Shown one piece after another: positions 7,521 to 17,577 of a DNA stretch of 64,000 bases. The notes under the pieces were generated by a model. The model did no database searches, was not told where the DNA came from, and saw only the letters and a program-made list of their open reading frames with translations. Origin of the DNA: Flavivirga algicola (GTDB lineage Bacteria; Bacteroidota; Bacteroidia; Flavobacteriales; Flavobacteriaceae); contig NZ_JABBHF010000008.1 in NCBI RefSeq assembly GCF_012910715.1, positions 62,001 to 126,000 of the forward strand. Direction: 5' to 3'. Numbering within the stretch: the stretch's first letter is position 1; every line of letters starts with the position of its first letter. The translations under genes were made by a program, and so were the position numbers.

Positions 7521-8191
7521 AAAACTTTGTAAAGCATTGTGGTGATAATGCCTTTGTTGCCATTCAAGATAACGGATAATAATTCTTTTTTTTCTTTTAC
7601 TTTAAAATTAAATGGAGGTGCCAAAATATTTACACCACTTTGCTTTTTTAATCTAATACCTTGTCCAGAGATAATATCTTTATTGGGTATAAAGGGGCCT
7701 TCAGGTACATGTTCGGTTATAATAATATATTTAAAATCGGTTAGTTTTCTTAATATATTTTGTACTTCTGCATTAGATAAATGTTGCAGTACTTGTCTTA
7801 ATATAGCACAATCTCCTGAAGGCAGATCATCTACTGCAATATCCAAACAATGAAATTCTAAATTATCTTCTTTAAATTTTACTTTGTTATATGCTATAAG
7901 ATCCGTTACAATGTCTATAGCAATATACTTTTTGGTGTGCTTTACAAGTTCTTTCCCCACATTAAAATCGCCACAGCCTAAATCGCACATTACAACAGGA
8001 TTTTTAAATGATGTTAGAAATGACGTTAAAACATCTATATACGGATTTACTATCTTGGAAGCATGTGAGCCTTCACCTGAATAAAAAGCAGATTGGTTAT
8101 CGCCCCAAAGCTTCATGTCGTAAATCTGTTCCATGGCATCCTTGGTTGGCCAAGGCCTTTTTGTTTTTTGAGTTTCATTTTGTTCTTTCAT
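7517..8191 (-). CDS. Class I SAM-dependent methyltransferase
   Basis: The 224-residue protein has the Rossmann motif I as VVMCDLGCGDFNVGKEL (about residues 66-82), an acidic motif II end in KYIAIDIVTDLI, motif III-like region EFHCLDIAVDDLPSGDCAILRQVLQHLSN and a post-motif YIIITEHVPEG. The VLQHL pattern is typical of small-molecule methyltransferases of the Methyltransf_25/31 type. Substrate unknown. It starts with a charged 15-residue tail, KRPWPTKDAMEQIYDMKLWG. It stands alone, convergent to a small reading frame and separated from GH117 by a long spacer. Confidence 0.85.
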   Translation of the reverse strand: MKEQNETQKTKRPWPTKDAMEQIYDMKLWGDNQSAFYSGEGSHASKIVNPYIDVLTSFLTSFKNPVVMCDLGCGDFNVGKELVKHTKKYIAIDIVTDLIAYNKVKFKEDNLEFHCLDIAVDDLPSGDCAILRQVLQHLSNAEVQNILRKLTDFKYIIITEHVPEGPFIPNKDIISGQGIRLKKQSGVNILAPPFNFKVKEKKELLSVILNGNKGIITTMLYKVF

Positions 8192-8587
8192 AACTGGCTA
8201 TAATTACACTGAAAACTGGGGTATAAAAAAGTATTTAATTCAGATGTTTGTTTATGAGGATTTTACAGAAAAGATGAAGGATTAGATGAAGACTATATAA
8301 ATCAACAGATTAACTGATTCGAAATTAATAAAAAATAGTGGAATTTCGTATACTTAATTAAATAGGAAAACTAATTGATTAAAAAGAATAACAATTCGAT
8401 AGTAAAATCAAGGAGTGAAGTCGCTTCTGTTTTCTTGTAATAAAAAACACGAATTAGAGGGAGTCAAAATCTTAAAAGAACTTTGTTTATTAATGGAAAA
8501 CGATTTAAACAAAGGATTATAAGGGGATTTTTAATGTAGTCAATGTTAAAAATGTTGAGTTTGTACTTGCTCAAACCTTCAGAAATT
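8192..8587. other. Long AT-rich spacer without a convincing gene
   Basis: About 400 bases between the divergent methyltransferase and GH117 genes. The only open frame (61 codons on the minus strand at 8464-8649) has no family features and crosses the GH117 promoter, so I do not call it. No clear repeat or strong hairpin is visible. Confidence 0.5.
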
Positions 8588-8618
8588 TTGTTAAAATTTT
8601 CAGTTTGGTGTATATTTG
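8588..8618 (+). promoter_or_regulatory. Promoter of the GH117 gene
   Basis: TTG at 8588-8590 and TATATTTG at 8611-8618 are separated by 20 bases, the same geometry as the ArsR-gene promoter. Transcription should start near 8625, leaving a leader of about 80 bases with a small hairpin (GTTAT-CGA-ATAAC). Confidence 0.75.
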
Positions 8619-8703
8619 TAAAGTTATCGAATAACCGATATGATCCCATATAGCAAGAGTGCTGGCGGTATTTTAAACCAAACTAGAGAACAAAATTATT
8701 ATT

Positions 8704-9966
8704 ATGAAAAAGGCTAAGATTTTAAGTTTATTACTTATCTGTTTAATAATCGGGAGCACTTCTTTATATGCACAAGACGGATTTCCATTTATTCTTCCTA
8801 AAGAAAAGCCCAATAGACCACTTAGTGCAGCCATGGAACGAAATTACACGAACTATATGGGGGCCAGGCCTGAGGATAATGAATTGTATTCCCAGTTTAA
8901 ATATACAGAACTAAAGGGGTTTGATTATAATAATTATGACGGTACCATTACACGTCGCGACCCGTCGAAAGTTATTTTTACAAACGGAAAATATTATGTT
9001 TGGTATACCTATAGAAATACGCCTGTAAAACCAGTAGGCATGCATAGAGCGAAAGAAGCCAATGATACCATTCCTTCTGCAGATTGGGATCTATCCGAAA
9101 TCTGGTATGCAACCAGTACAGATGGATTTACATGGGAAGAACAAGGCGTTGCAGTACCACGTCCTCCAAAGCCAAATGTAGGCTGGCGCTCGGTGACTAC
9201 CTGCGATATTTTGGTTTACAAAGGCAAATATTACCTGTATTATCAAGGTTTTATGGAAGCTAGCGGTTTAAAAGGAGATTATTGTCCTGTGGCAGTGTCT
9301 TATGCAGATTCACCAAATGGTCCTTGGATCCCATACGATAAAGTTGTGGTAGAAAATGGAAAAAAAGGAGAATGGGATCAATATACAATTCATGATCCGC
9401 ACCCATTTGTTTACAAGGATAAAATTTATTTGTATTACAAGTCGGATTTTGATGGAAACCCAAATCTTGTTCGTATGACTGGTTTGGCCATTGCAGACAA
9501 CCCGTTGGGACCGTTTAAAAAACATCCATTAAATCCTGTAATCAACTCGGGCCATGAAACCACTATGTTTCCATTTAAAGAGGGGATGGCTGCTCTGGTA
9601 ATAAAAGATGGCAATGAACACTTTACCATACAATATGCAAAAGACGGGGTTAACTTTGAGATAGCCTCTATTGTAGAGTTAATGCCTACTGCATCGGGCC
9701 CTTATATTCCTGATGCTTTTTCAAACAATGGAGACGGAAGGGGGATTACCTGGGGACTTTCCCACCTTGCTCCCGCATACGGTTGGAATCCGTCTGTGAG
9801 TATTCTTATGCGATTTGATTGTGACTTGAGTCTTGATGTTCATGACCCAGAAATGAAACGCCATAAATATTACTATTTTAATCCCGAATTTTATTATTCA
9901 CATGCTTTAAGTGAAAAACAACGCAAGCGTATTAAAGCCGAGAATAAAAAACAAATGAGAAAATAG
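8704..9966 (+). CDS. GH117 family glycoside hydrolase (3,6-anhydro-L-galactosidase type)
   Basis: The 420-residue protein has a signal peptide (to about residue 23) followed by a five-bladed beta-propeller of the GH43/GH117 type: repeated blade signatures KYYVWYTYRN, EIWYATSTDGFTW, GKYYLYYQGF, KIYLYYKSDF, HFTIQYAKDGVNF. The N-terminal SAAMER (41-46) fits the SxAxxR domain-swap signature described for GH117. Characterised members release 3,6-anhydro-L-galactose from the non-reducing end of neoagaro-oligosaccharides; other clades have different or unknown activity. It sits alone with its own promoter, without SusC/SusD, sulfatase or other agarase genes nearby, which is unusual for a polysaccharide-degradation enzyme. 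Confidence 0.83.
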   Translation: MKKAKILSLLLICLIIGSTSLYAQDGFPFILPKEKPNRPLSAAMERNYTNYMGARPEDNELYSQFKYTELKGFDYNNYDGTITRRDPSKVIFTNGKYYVWYTYRNTPVKPVGMHRAKEANDTIPSADWDLSEIWYATSTDGFTWEEQGVAVPRPPKPNVGWRSVTTCDILVYKGKYYLYYQGFMEASGLKGDYCPVAVSYADSPNGPWIPYDKVVVENGKKGEWDQYTIHDPHPFVYKDKIYLYYKSDFDGNPNLVRMTGLAIADNPLGPFKKHPLNPVINSGHETTMFPFKEGMAALVIKDGNEHFTIQYAKDGVNFEIASIVELMPTASGPYIPDAFSNNGDGRGITWGLSHLAPAYGWNPSVSILMRFDCDLSLDVHDPEMKRHKYYYFNPEFYYSHALSEKQRKRIKAENKKQMRK

Positions 9967-10032
9967 TATCAGCTACATTGAACACACTGCTCACCGAAGA
10001 CTGTTCACTTATACTTTATACATAACAACAAA

Positions 10033-11385
10033 TTATTTCCTCTTATTCCGCTTATTATAGTTCTTATCACCCCTGGTTTTAGGCTTTTTGTACTTTTTGG
10101 CAATTTTAAATTTGTAGGAACCTCCAAGATTTTCCTTTTGGTTTTTGGCTTTCTTTTCATGAAAAGCTGATCCAGCGACATCTTCGCTTTTTCGCTTGAT
10201 TGGATTGTTGCGTTCCTTTATTTGAGGGCGTTCCTCTTCAATTAATTCTGTTGAAACTTCAACAACTGTAGGCATTTCTAATAAAGGTATTTTCATGTTC
10301 ATCAAAGCCTCAATACCTTCCATAGCCTCTTGTTCGGCCTCCGTGGAAAAAGCAATCGATTTTCCTTCGCGTTCAGCACGTCCAGTTCTACCTATACGAT
10401 GCATATAGTTTTCAGGATATAGAGGGGTATCAAAATTGATAACATGTGAGACGTTATCAATATCCAAACCACGTGCCATCACATCGGTGGCAATTAAAAT
10501 ACGGTTTTCGCCATTTCGAAATTGTTCAATACTTCGCAGTCTGTAGTTCTGGGTCTTATTAGAGTGTATTACACATAGTTCATCATGAAATATGTCATCC
10601 AGCTTTTCAAACAAACGATCTGCCATACGTTTATAAGCGACAAATACTAAAACCCTATTAAACGTTTCGGTATCATTTAGCAAATATGTTAATAAATTGA
10701 CTTTAGTATAAAAATTAGGAACATTATAACGTGTCTGCAAGATATTTTCAAGAGGTGTTCCCGAAACTGCAATAGAAACACGTTCAGGACTTTTAAAAAA
10801 ATCACTAATCAACATATCGACATCTTGGGTCATGGTAGCCGAAAACATGATATTTTGTCTCCGTTCGGGCAGTATATCAAAAATATTGATCAATTGGTGC
10901 CTAAACCCTAAATCGAGCATGACATCTACTTCATCAATAACCAATTTTTGGATGGATTTAAGTTGCAAGACCCTACTTAAAGCCAAATCGTATAGCCTTC
11001 CAGGAGTGGCTACTAGAATATCTATACCTTGAGCTACAGCTTGTTTTTGAGTATTGATATTGGTACCGCCATAAACTCCTAATACCCGATTGTTAATGTA
11101 TTTTGAAAGCTTTTCGATTTCATCAACAACCTGTACAACCAGTTCTCGCGTGGGCACTAAAATTAAAACACGCGGATTTTCTTGAGTAGAATATTTTAAG
11201 TTTTTAAGAATAGGTAGCATATAGGCAAACGTTTTACCCGTTCCAGTCTGTGCAATTCCTACCATATCCTTACCAGAGCTCACCACATTAAATGCTTGGG
11301 CTTGTATAGGCGTTGGTATTGTAAACCCCAAGTCCTCTAAAGCATTATAAAGTGGGGTGTTTAAATTTAAATCTTCAAAACTCAA
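10033..11385 (-). CDS. DEAD-box ATP-dependent RNA helicase
   Basis: All helicase motifs can be read in order in 450 residues: Q motif (FTIPTPIQAQAF), Walker A AQTGTGKT, PTREL, TPGRL, motif II as DEVD instead of DEAD, SAT, then the C-terminal domain with ARGLDIDNVSHVINFD and HRIGRTGR. A lysine/arginine-rich tail of about 90 residues ends the protein, as in RhlE-type helicases of Bacteroidetes, and probably adds RNA binding. Role: unwinding structured RNA in ribosome assembly or mRNA turnover. DEVD is a tolerated variant, not loss of function. Convergent with GH117. Confidence 0.95.
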   Translation of the reverse strand: MSFEDLNLNTPLYNALEDLGFTIPTPIQAQAFNVVSSGKDMVGIAQTGTGKTFAYMLPILKNLKYSTQENPRVLILVPTRELVVQVVDEIEKLSKYINNRVLGVYGGTNINTQKQAVAQGIDILVATPGRLYDLALSRVLQLKSIQKLVIDEVDVMLDLGFRHQLINIFDILPERRQNIMFSATMTQDVDMLISDFFKSPERVSIAVSGTPLENILQTRYNVPNFYTKVNLLTYLLNDTETFNRVLVFVAYKRMADRLFEKLDDIFHDELCVIHSNKTQNYRLRSIEQFRNGENRILIATDVMARGLDIDNVSHVINFDTPLYPENYMHRIGRTGRAEREGKSIAFSTEAEQEAMEGIEALMNMKIPLLEMPTVVEVSTELIEEERPQIKERNNPIKRKSEDVAGSAFHEKKAKNQKENLGGSYKFKIAKKYKKPKTRGDKNYNKRNKRK

Positions 11386-11422
11386 AATAAAACTATTTAG
11401 CTGGCAAAGTTAAGCTTAATAT

Positions 11423-12310
11423 TTATAAATGGCTATTGTGTATTTCAATGCTATAAGATGCTTTAAATGTTTGATGTGACATTAATGTTAAAATACTTTC
11501 TTTTTCCTTTAGGTTTTGGTTGGTAGTTTCGTTATCTGCAATACCGAGCCAGGGCTCAATACAAACATAATTACCATTAGGTTTTGCCCAAATACCTAAA
11601 TAAGGAAAATCTTTGTAACTAACACTAAGTACAGCCCCGTGTGATTTGCTTTTTAAAGTTACTTTTTTAGATTTCAGATCTTTAAAAATTAGGGCATCTT
11701 CATTAAACAAATCATGACTTAATGCTAAACTATGGGAGTTGTTAAATACAGGCTTCGTCTTATTTGAAATAAGGCCATTTTCCATATTTATTAAATGGGT
11801 TATAGCATTTTCGGGATGTTCAAATTCCAAAGTGTAATTATCATAGTCTTCATTTTCAAACACAGGACATTTAAAAGCTGGATGCCCGCCTAAGGAAAAA
11901 TACATGATATCATCACCATGGTTTTTAATAGTATGTATGATGTTAATTTTATTGTCTATGAGTTGATAGGTAATAAGAAACTCAAATTTAAAAGGGTATA
12001 TTTTTAAAGAGTCTTCATCATAACTTAATTTAAAGGTCAAGGCATCCTGGCTTTTATCTTGCAATACTATTTGCTCATTATTTCTTATAAAACCATGTTT
12101 GGGTAATGTATATTTTTGATTGTTATAATAATAGATATTGTCTTTTAGAGCACCAATTACAGGAAATAGGTTAGGAGCAAAGCTTCCCCAAACCTTTGGA
12201 TTGGCATCCCACATAAAGTTAATGTTATTTTTAACTGAAGTGATTTTGCATAATTCGGCTCCAGTATTTTTAATGGCTATTTTTAATTTATCGTTTTCCA
12301 AAGTGAACAT
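11423..12310 (-). CDS. Aldose 1-epimerase family protein (LacX/YihR-like)
   Basis: The 295-residue protein shows the galactose-mutarotase fold with PKHGFIRN (about 70-77), LGGHPAFKCPVF (about 140-151) and EPWLGIAD near residue 255. The conserved histidines of HGF and GGHPAF and the glutamate correspond to substrate-binding and catalytic residues of this family. It probably equilibrates anomers of hexoses or phosphorylated sugars in the cytoplasm. No sugar operon surrounds it; it lies 37 bases downstream of the helicase start on the same strand, with its own upstream region. Confidence 0.88.
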   Translation of the reverse strand: MFTLENDKLKIAIKNTGAELCKITSVKNNINFMWDANPKVWGSFAPNLFPVIGALKDNIYYYNNQKYTLPKHGFIRNNEQIVLQDKSQDALTFKLSYDEDSLKIYPFKFEFLITYQLIDNKINIIHTIKNHGDDIMYFSLGGHPAFKCPVFENEDYDNYTLEFEHPENAITHLINMENGLISNKTKPVFNNSHSLALSHDLFNEDALIFKDLKSKKVTLKSKSHGAVLSVSYKDFPYLGIWAKPNGNYVCIEPWLGIADNETTNQNLKEKESILTLMSHQTFKASYSIEIHNSHL

Positions 12311-12404
12311 AAAAGAGTAATATTTAGGGTAATCAAATTGTTTAGGCTACAAAACTTATAATTTTTTAAGGATTCTAACTAACTTTACACATTAAATTTT
12401 ATTA

Positions 12405-13706
12405 TTGAGGACAACACAAATTCACAGTTTAGATAATCCTAACCAATTTAAAAATCAATTACTGATTTGGAGTCAGCAATTTGATGACGTTGTTTGGTTA
12501 GATTCTAATGACTACGAACAAAAACATTCGAAATATGATGCTGTATTGGCAGTAGATGCGTTTACAAGTATTCAAACGAATTTTAATGGTAGTTTTGACA
12601 TGCTTAAGGAATATCAAACCAATGTACAGGATTGGATTTTTGGATATTTAACGTATGACTTAAAAAATGATGTAGAAGATTTAAAATCTAGTAATTTTGA
12701 TAGCTTACAGTTTCCCGATCTGTACTTTTTTCAGCCTAAAAAACTATTTTTATTCAAAGATGATCAGGTTGAAATTAAGTATTTAAATTGTGTAGATGAT
12801 GAACTTGAAAATGATTTAAGCGATATCCAAAGTGGTAAGGTATGCCACCCTGAGCGAAGTCGAAGGGTCTCAAACGATATCAAAATAAAACTTCGCATAC
12901 ATAAAGACGAATATTTTGAAAAAGTGAATAAAATGCTGGCGCATATTCATCGTGGCGATATATATGAGGCTAATTTTTGTCAGGAGTTTTATGCGGAAAA
13001 CACTAAAATTAATCCGATAGAAACCTATTTAAAACTTAACAGGATTTCTAAACCGCCTTTTGCTACTTTTCTAAAGTTTGGCGATAAGTATTTGTTGTCT
13101 GCATCTCCAGAACGCTATTTAAAAAAAGAAGGAAAAACGGTTATTTCCCAACCTATTAAGGGAACAGCAAAACGTTCGGATAATAGCTTGGAAGATGAGG
13201 TTCTAAAAATGGCATTGTCTCAAGATACCAAAGAACGCAGTGAGAATATCATGATTGTCGATTTGGTACGTAACGATTTATCCAAAACCGCTGTTAAAGG
13301 CAGTGTTAAAGTAGAAGAGTTGACCAAGGTATATACATTCGATCAAGTACACCAGATGATTTCTACAGTTGTTTCGACCATAGAGGAAAGTACACACCCG
13401 GTAGATATTATTAAGAGTACATTTCCGATGGGAAGCATGACTGGGGCGCCTAAAATTTCGGCGATGCGTATTATTGAAGATTTAGAAGAAACAAAACGCG
13501 GATTATATTCTGGATCTGTAGGGTATTTTTCTCCTACAGGAGATTTCGATTTCAATGTCGTTATTAGAAGTATTCTTTACAACGAAACTAAAGAATATGT
13601 ATCCTATTCTGTAGGTGGTGCTATTACAGCAAAGAGTGATCCTTTAAAAGAATATGAAGAATGTTTGGTTAAAGCTAAAGCTATGCGAACAGTATTGGAG
13701 AGCTAA
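12405..13706 (+). CDS. pabB: Aminodeoxychorismate synthase component I
   Basis: The C-terminal two thirds (about 165-430) is the chorismate-binding domain with HRGDIYEANFCQEFY, LSASPERYLK, QPIKGTAKR, IMIVDLVRNDLSKT and FPMGSMTGAPK, characteristic of PabB/TrpE. It makes 4-amino-4-deoxychorismate from chorismate for folate. The lone gene and the short N-terminal region favour PabB over TrpE. The start is TTG at 12405; the MRTT beginning that this gives is the expected position. Residues 147-156 (CHPERSRRVS) are encoded by a copy of a widespread flavobacterial palindromic repeat inserted in frame just before the catalytic domain, in a linker where it may be tolerated. Confidence 0.88.
   Translation: MRTTQIHSLDNPNQFKNQLLIWSQQFDDVVWLDSNDYEQKHSKYDAVLAVDAFTSIQTNFNGSFDMLKEYQTNVQDWIFGYLTYDLKNDVEDLKSSNFDSLQFPDLYFFQPKKLFLFKDDQVEIKYLNCVDDELENDLSDIQSGKVCHPERSRRVSNDIKIKLRIHKDEYFEKVNKMLAHIHRGDIYEANFCQEFYAENTKINPIETYLKLNRISKPPFATFLKFGDKYLLSASPERYLKKEGKTVISQPIKGTAKRSDNSLEDEVLKMALSQDTKERSENIMIVDLVRNDLSKTAVKGSVKVEELTKVYTFDQVHQMISTVVSTIEESTHPVDIIKSTFPMGSMTGAPKISAMRIIEDLEETKRGLYSGSVGYFSPTGDFDFNVVIRSILYNETKEYVSYSVGGAITAKSDPLKEYEECLVKAKAMRTVLES
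12844..12871. repeat. Palindromic intergenic-type repeat inside pabB
   Basis: The segment carries ACCCT-GAGCGAAGTCGA-AGGGT, a hairpin with the TGAGCGAAGTCGAAG core that I know as a frequent intergenic repeat in Flavobacteriaceae genomes. Here it lies in frame in a coding sequence and translates as CHPERSRRVS. Confidence 0.75.
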
Positions 13707-13966
13707 TAAGTGGGGTGGTGGCGTTCGAGAAACAGTTTTTAGTTAGTTGTATCTGTATCTCCCTGGAGTCTTTACGCTTTAGTGAGATTTCATAAAGAGA
13801 TAGAATGTACTTTGTAAGCAGTATTTGATGTAGTAAACAGTGTTAAGAAGTAGTAACCAACTAATCTTTTTTGCGTCTTAGCGTCTTAAGAGGTTAAAAA
13901 AGATAAACGTTAGAACTGTACCAAGGAAAAGATATCATTGAAAGTTTAAAATTGTAAGTTTGTATT

Positions 13967-14605
13967 ATGAGAAAATTTGTAAGTGTTTTAATAGTCGTTT
14001 TATTGGTTTCTGGTTGTAAAAAAAATGTAAATGTTCCATTATCTTTCGATTATGGTTCGGTAAAAGATGGTGTTTACGATAACACTTTTTTTAAATTCAG
14101 GTTACCCGTAGACCCAGACTGGTATATGTTAAATACCGATGAAGCAGATCAAATTTATAAGACTGGTAATGACTTAGTTTCTGGAGATAATGAGTCTTTG
14201 AAAAAAACATTAGATGCATCCATGGTTAATATTGCTAAGTTGCTTAGCGTCTTTAGATCTCAACCAGGAACTACAATTGATTTCAATCCTTCAATATTGA
14301 TTAATGCAGAAAATTTGAGAAGCTTTCCAAATGTAGACACACCTAAAAAATATATAATCCAGGCCAAAGAATTGATACGTCAATCAGGAATGGATATTGA
14401 GTATATAGAAGAGAAAGACAAAGTACGTATAGGCTCTCAGGATTTCGTATTCATGAGTGTGAAAAATAGTTATAACGGATTTGATATTCATCAAGATTAC
14501 TTTGTGACCTTAAAAAATGGGTTTGCTGTGTCGTTCATTATGTCTTATACAAACCAAGAGGATAAAGAGGCATTATACACTATGTTTGATGAACTCAAAA
14601 TTTAA
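13967..14605 (+). CDS. Lipoprotein of unknown function
   Basis: The 212-residue protein opens with a lipoprotein signal (KFVSVLIVVLLVSGC, cysteine 17). The rest is soluble, with a segment YDNTFFKFRLPVDPDWYML that resembles the start of PsbP/MOG1-like folds, and it ends in VSFIMSYTNQEDKEALYTMF. I do not recognise a named family with certainty. Its stop codon is followed in the same frame, one codon later, by the apparent start of TilS, so the two are probably co-transcribed. Confidence 0.8.
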   Translation: MRKFVSVLIVVLLVSGCKKNVNVPLSFDYGSVKDGVYDNTFFKFRLPVDPDWYMLNTDEADQIYKTGNDLVSGDNESLKKTLDASMVNIAKLLSVFRSQPGTTIDFNPSILINAENLRSFPNVDTPKKYIIQAKELIRQSGMDIEYIEEKDKVRIGSQDFVFMSVKNSYNGFDIHQDYFVTLKNGFAVSFIMSYTNQEDKEALYTMFDELKI

Positions 14606-14608
14606 AAC

Positions 14609-15934
14609 ATCACCGACTTTAAAAAACATATCGATCAAAATCTACCTTTCTTAAATGAAAGCAGACTTCTTATTGCCATTTCAGGAGGTATAGATAGTGT
14701 CGTTCTAACATATTTGTGCCATCAATTTAATTTAGATATAGCTTTAGCACATTGTAATTTTAACTTAAGAGGCAATGAAAGTGATACTGATGAAGATTTT
14801 GTATTACAATTAGCAGAAAATTTAGACTTAGAAATATTTATTGAAAGTTTTGATACCCAAAGGTATTCTGAAACAAATAAGCTATCAACTCAAATGGCAG
14901 CACGAGAGCTTCGTTATAATTGGTTTGAAGACTTGGCTGAACAATTGAAATTCGATTATATTTTAACAGCCCACCATGCAGATGATAACTTGGAAACTTT
15001 TTTGATTAATTTATCCCGAGGCACAGGTTTGGATGGTTTAAAAGGCATTCCAGAAATAAATAATAACATTGTAAGGCCGCTGCTACCATTTTCTAGGGAC
15101 GCTATTGAAATATATGCAAAGGAGCATCGTCTTAAATGGCGAGATGATAGCAGCAATGCGTCAACCAAATATTTAAGAAATAAACTTAGGCATGATGTTA
15201 TTCCTGTTTTAAAAGAAATTAATCCGCAACTACTTCAAAATTTTCAGAATACGCTTAAAAATTTAAACGACACTTCAGATATTGTTGAAGAACGTGTAGA
15301 GTCAGTGTTAAATAGTGCTATTGAAACGATTGATAAGCATCAAGTAGTATTTAAGATTTCAGAATTTAAAAAATTAAACAACCCCAAAGCTTATTTATTC
15401 GAGATATTTAAGGCGTATGGGTTTACAGAATGGCATGACATTCTTAATTTGTTGGATGCACAATCTGGAAAGCAGGTGCTGTCTGCAACACATCGTTTAA
15501 TAAAAGATAGAGAGCATCTCTTGTTAAGCAGGATTGATTCAAAAACAGAAAGAAAAGTGATTACGGTTTTTGAAGCAGATAGACAAACAGAAATGGATTT
15601 GGGACTGTTATTTTTTGATGAAACTGATGCTATTTTAGAAAAAAATAACAATACCATTTATGTAGATAAGGCATTGTTAACATATCCACTAACCATTAGA
15701 AAATGGGAGGATGGCGATCTGTTTTATCCATTAGGAATGACTGGTAAAAAGAAATTGAGCAAGTATTTTAAAGACGAAAAACTTTCCTTATTGGATAAAG
15801 AACAAGTTAGATTATTATGTTCTGGCGAAGATATTGTTTGGATAATAGGTAAACGTGCAGATAATCGTTTTAAGATCAATGAACAAACAGAAGAGATTCT
15901 AAAAATTGAATTAAAATTTGAAACTACAAGGTAA
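14609..15934 (+). CDS. tilS: tRNA(Ile)-lysidine synthase, non-canonical start
   Basis: The enzyme ATP-dependently adds lysine to C34 of the CAU-anticodon isoleucine tRNA, letting it read AUA. The P-loop [14 protein letters not shown] (coding 14666-14707) and [18 protein letters not shown] are present, and the C-terminal TilS domain ends with [24 protein letters not shown]. No ATG, GTG or TTG lies between the in-frame stop at 14603 and the P-loop; the first TTG (14714) is beyond it and would remove the catalytic loop. The best fit is ATC at 14609, giving [19 protein letters not shown] before the P-loop, the usual length for the family. The gene overlaps ade by 17 bases. Confidence 0.85.
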   Translation: MTDFKKHIDQNLPFLNESRLLIAISGGIDSVVLTYLCHQFNLDIALAHCNFNLRGNESDTDEDFVLQLAENLDLEIFIESFDTQRYSETNKLSTQMAARELRYNWFEDLAEQLKFDYILTAHHADDNLETFLINLSRGTGLDGLKGIPEINNNIVRPLLPFSRDAIEIYAKEHRLKWRDDSSNASTKYLRNKLRHDVIPVLKEINPQLLQNFQNTLKNLNDTSDIVEERVESVLNSAIETIDKHQVVFKISEFKKLNNPKAYLFEIFKAYGFTEWHDILNLLDAQSGKQVLSATHRLIKDREHLLLSRIDSKTERKVITVFEADRQTEMDLGLLFFDETDAILEKNNNTIYVDKALLTYPLTIRKWEDGDLFYPLGMTGKKKLSKYFKDEKLSLLDKEQVRLLCSGEDIVWIIGKRADNRFKINEQTEEILKIELKFETTR

Positions 15935-17537
15935 CATAGTCGATATTCAAAATAAACGCATTTTTAAAGGAGAAATCTCTTTTAAGGATGGAAAGGTTGT
16001 TTCTATTCAAGAAAAAGAACATAATATAAATCATTATATACTTCCTGGTTTTGTTGACGCCCATATACATATAGAAAGCTCTATGTTGGTACCTAGCGAG
16101 TTTGCTAGGTTGGCAGTTAAACATGGCATGGTTGCCACGGTTTCAGACCCTCACGAAATAGCCAATGTATTAGGTGTTGAAGGTGTTGAGTTTATGATAG
16201 CCAATGGAAAGCGTGTACCTTTCAAATTCAATTTTGGAGCACCATCCTGTGTACCAGCAACGATCTTTGAGTCTGCAGGAGCCGTTATAGATTCAGATGG
16301 TATTAAAGTGTTGTTAGAAAACCCAGATATCAAGTATTTAGCGGAAATGATGAATTATCCAGGCGTATTGTTTGATGATGATGAAGTCATGAAAAAGATA
16401 GCTTGGGCAAAACATTATAACAAACCTATTGATGGTCATGCCCCTGGCTTAAGAGGTGATGACGTTACCAAATATATTCAAGCTGGCATTTCAACAGATC
16501 ATGAATGCTTTACCTATGAAGAAGCTTTAGAAAAGCTTGAAAAGGGTATGAAAATCCTGATTAGAGAGGGAAGTGCTGCCAAAAATTTTGATGCTTTAAT
16601 AGATTTGCTTCCAGAACATTTTGAAAATATGATGTTTTGTAGTGATGATAAACATCCTGACGACCTACTTTTACATCATATTAATAATTTATGTGCCAGA
16701 GCTATAGCAAAAGGCATTGATATTTTTAAAGTATTGCAAGCCGCATGTATTAATCCAGTAAAGCATTATAACTTAGATGTTGGTTTGTTGAAAGAAAATG
16801 ATTTTGCAGATTTTATTGTTGTAGAAGATCTCATCAATTTTAAAACGGTTCAAACCTATATAAATGGCGAATTGGTTTTCGATAAAGGAACATCTTTAAT
16901 ACGCCCCATTGCTTTTGAAAACCTAAATAATTTCAATTGCAATACAAAAGAAATAGCGGACTTTAGGTTTGAATCAACATCAAAAAAAATTCGTGTTATA
17001 GAAGCTTTAGAAGGGCAATTAGTGACAAATGAACGTATCGCCAGCGCTTCAGTTTTAAATGGTAACCTGATTTCTAATACTGAAAATGATATTCTAAAAA
17101 TGGCAGTTGTTAACAGATATCAAAATCAAAAACCAGCCATTGCCTTTATTAAGAATTTTGGATTAAAAGAAGGCGCTATTGCATCTTCTGTTGGTCACGA
17201 TTCCCACAATATTATTGTCGTTGGCGTTAGTGATGAAGCTATTTGTAAAGCTGTTAACCTGCTTATAAAACACAAAGGCGGTATTTGTGCGATTTCAAAT
17301 CTCGAAGAAAGAATCGTGTCACTGCCAGTAGCAGGTATAATGAGCGATCAAGATGGTGAAACCATTGGAAAGCAATATGCCGAATTAGATGCGATGGCGA
17401 AAGAAATGGGGAGTAGTTTTTACGCTCCTTATATGACCTTGTCATTTATGGCTTTATTGGTGATTCCTTCGTTGAAACTAAGCGATAAAGGGTTGTTTAA
17501 CGGAACCGATTTTAAATTTACTTCTCTAGAAGTTTAA
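15918..17537 (+). CDS. ade: Adenine deaminase
   Basis: The 539-residue amidohydrolase converts adenine to hypoxanthine and ammonia. Metal-binding [15 protein letters not shown] (about residues 49-63), [22 protein letters not shown] and [10 protein letters not shown] follow the family order, and the adenine deaminase C-terminal domain contains [12 protein letters not shown]. Length is normal. The start is TTG at 15918 inside the end of tilS; the reading frame begins exactly where the family's N-terminus is expected ([14 protein letters not shown]). Confidence 0.94.
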   Translation: MKLQGNIVDIQNKRIFKGEISFKDGKVVSIQEKEHNINHYILPGFVDAHIHIESSMLVPSEFARLAVKHGMVATVSDPHEIANVLGVEGVEFMIANGKRVPFKFNFGAPSCVPATIFESAGAVIDSDGIKVLLENPDIKYLAEMMNYPGVLFDDDEVMKKIAWAKHYNKPIDGHAPGLRGDDVTKYIQAGISTDHECFTYEEALEKLEKGMKILIREGSAAKNFDALIDLLPEHFENMMFCSDDKHPDDLLLHHINNLCARAIAKGIDIFKVLQAACINPVKHYNLDVGLLKENDFADFIVVEDLINFKTVQTYINGELVFDKGTSLIRPIAFENLNNFNCNTKEIADFRFESTSKKIRVIEALEGQLVTNERIASASVLNGNLISNTENDILKMAVVNRYQNQKPAIAFIKNFGLKEGAIASSVGHDSHNIIVVGVSDEAICKAVNLLIKHKGGICAISNLEERIVSLPVAGIMSDQDGETIGKQYAELDAMAKEMGSSFYAPYMTLSFMALLVIPSLKLSDKGLFNGTDFKFTSLEV

Positions 17538-17577
17538 TTTTTTTAATGCCAAATTTTATATTCAGAACACTCAGCAT

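Noticed and set aside
8464-8649. 61-codon open frame on the minus strand between the methyltransferase and GH117 genes
   Set aside because: It crosses the well-formed GH117 promoter, has no signal, domain or ribosome-binding site, and looks like chance in AT-rich DNA.
13955-13962. TAAGTTTG as the -7 box of the lipoprotein gene
   Set aside because: It is only four bases before the ATG and has no TTG at the right distance, so it would leave no leader.
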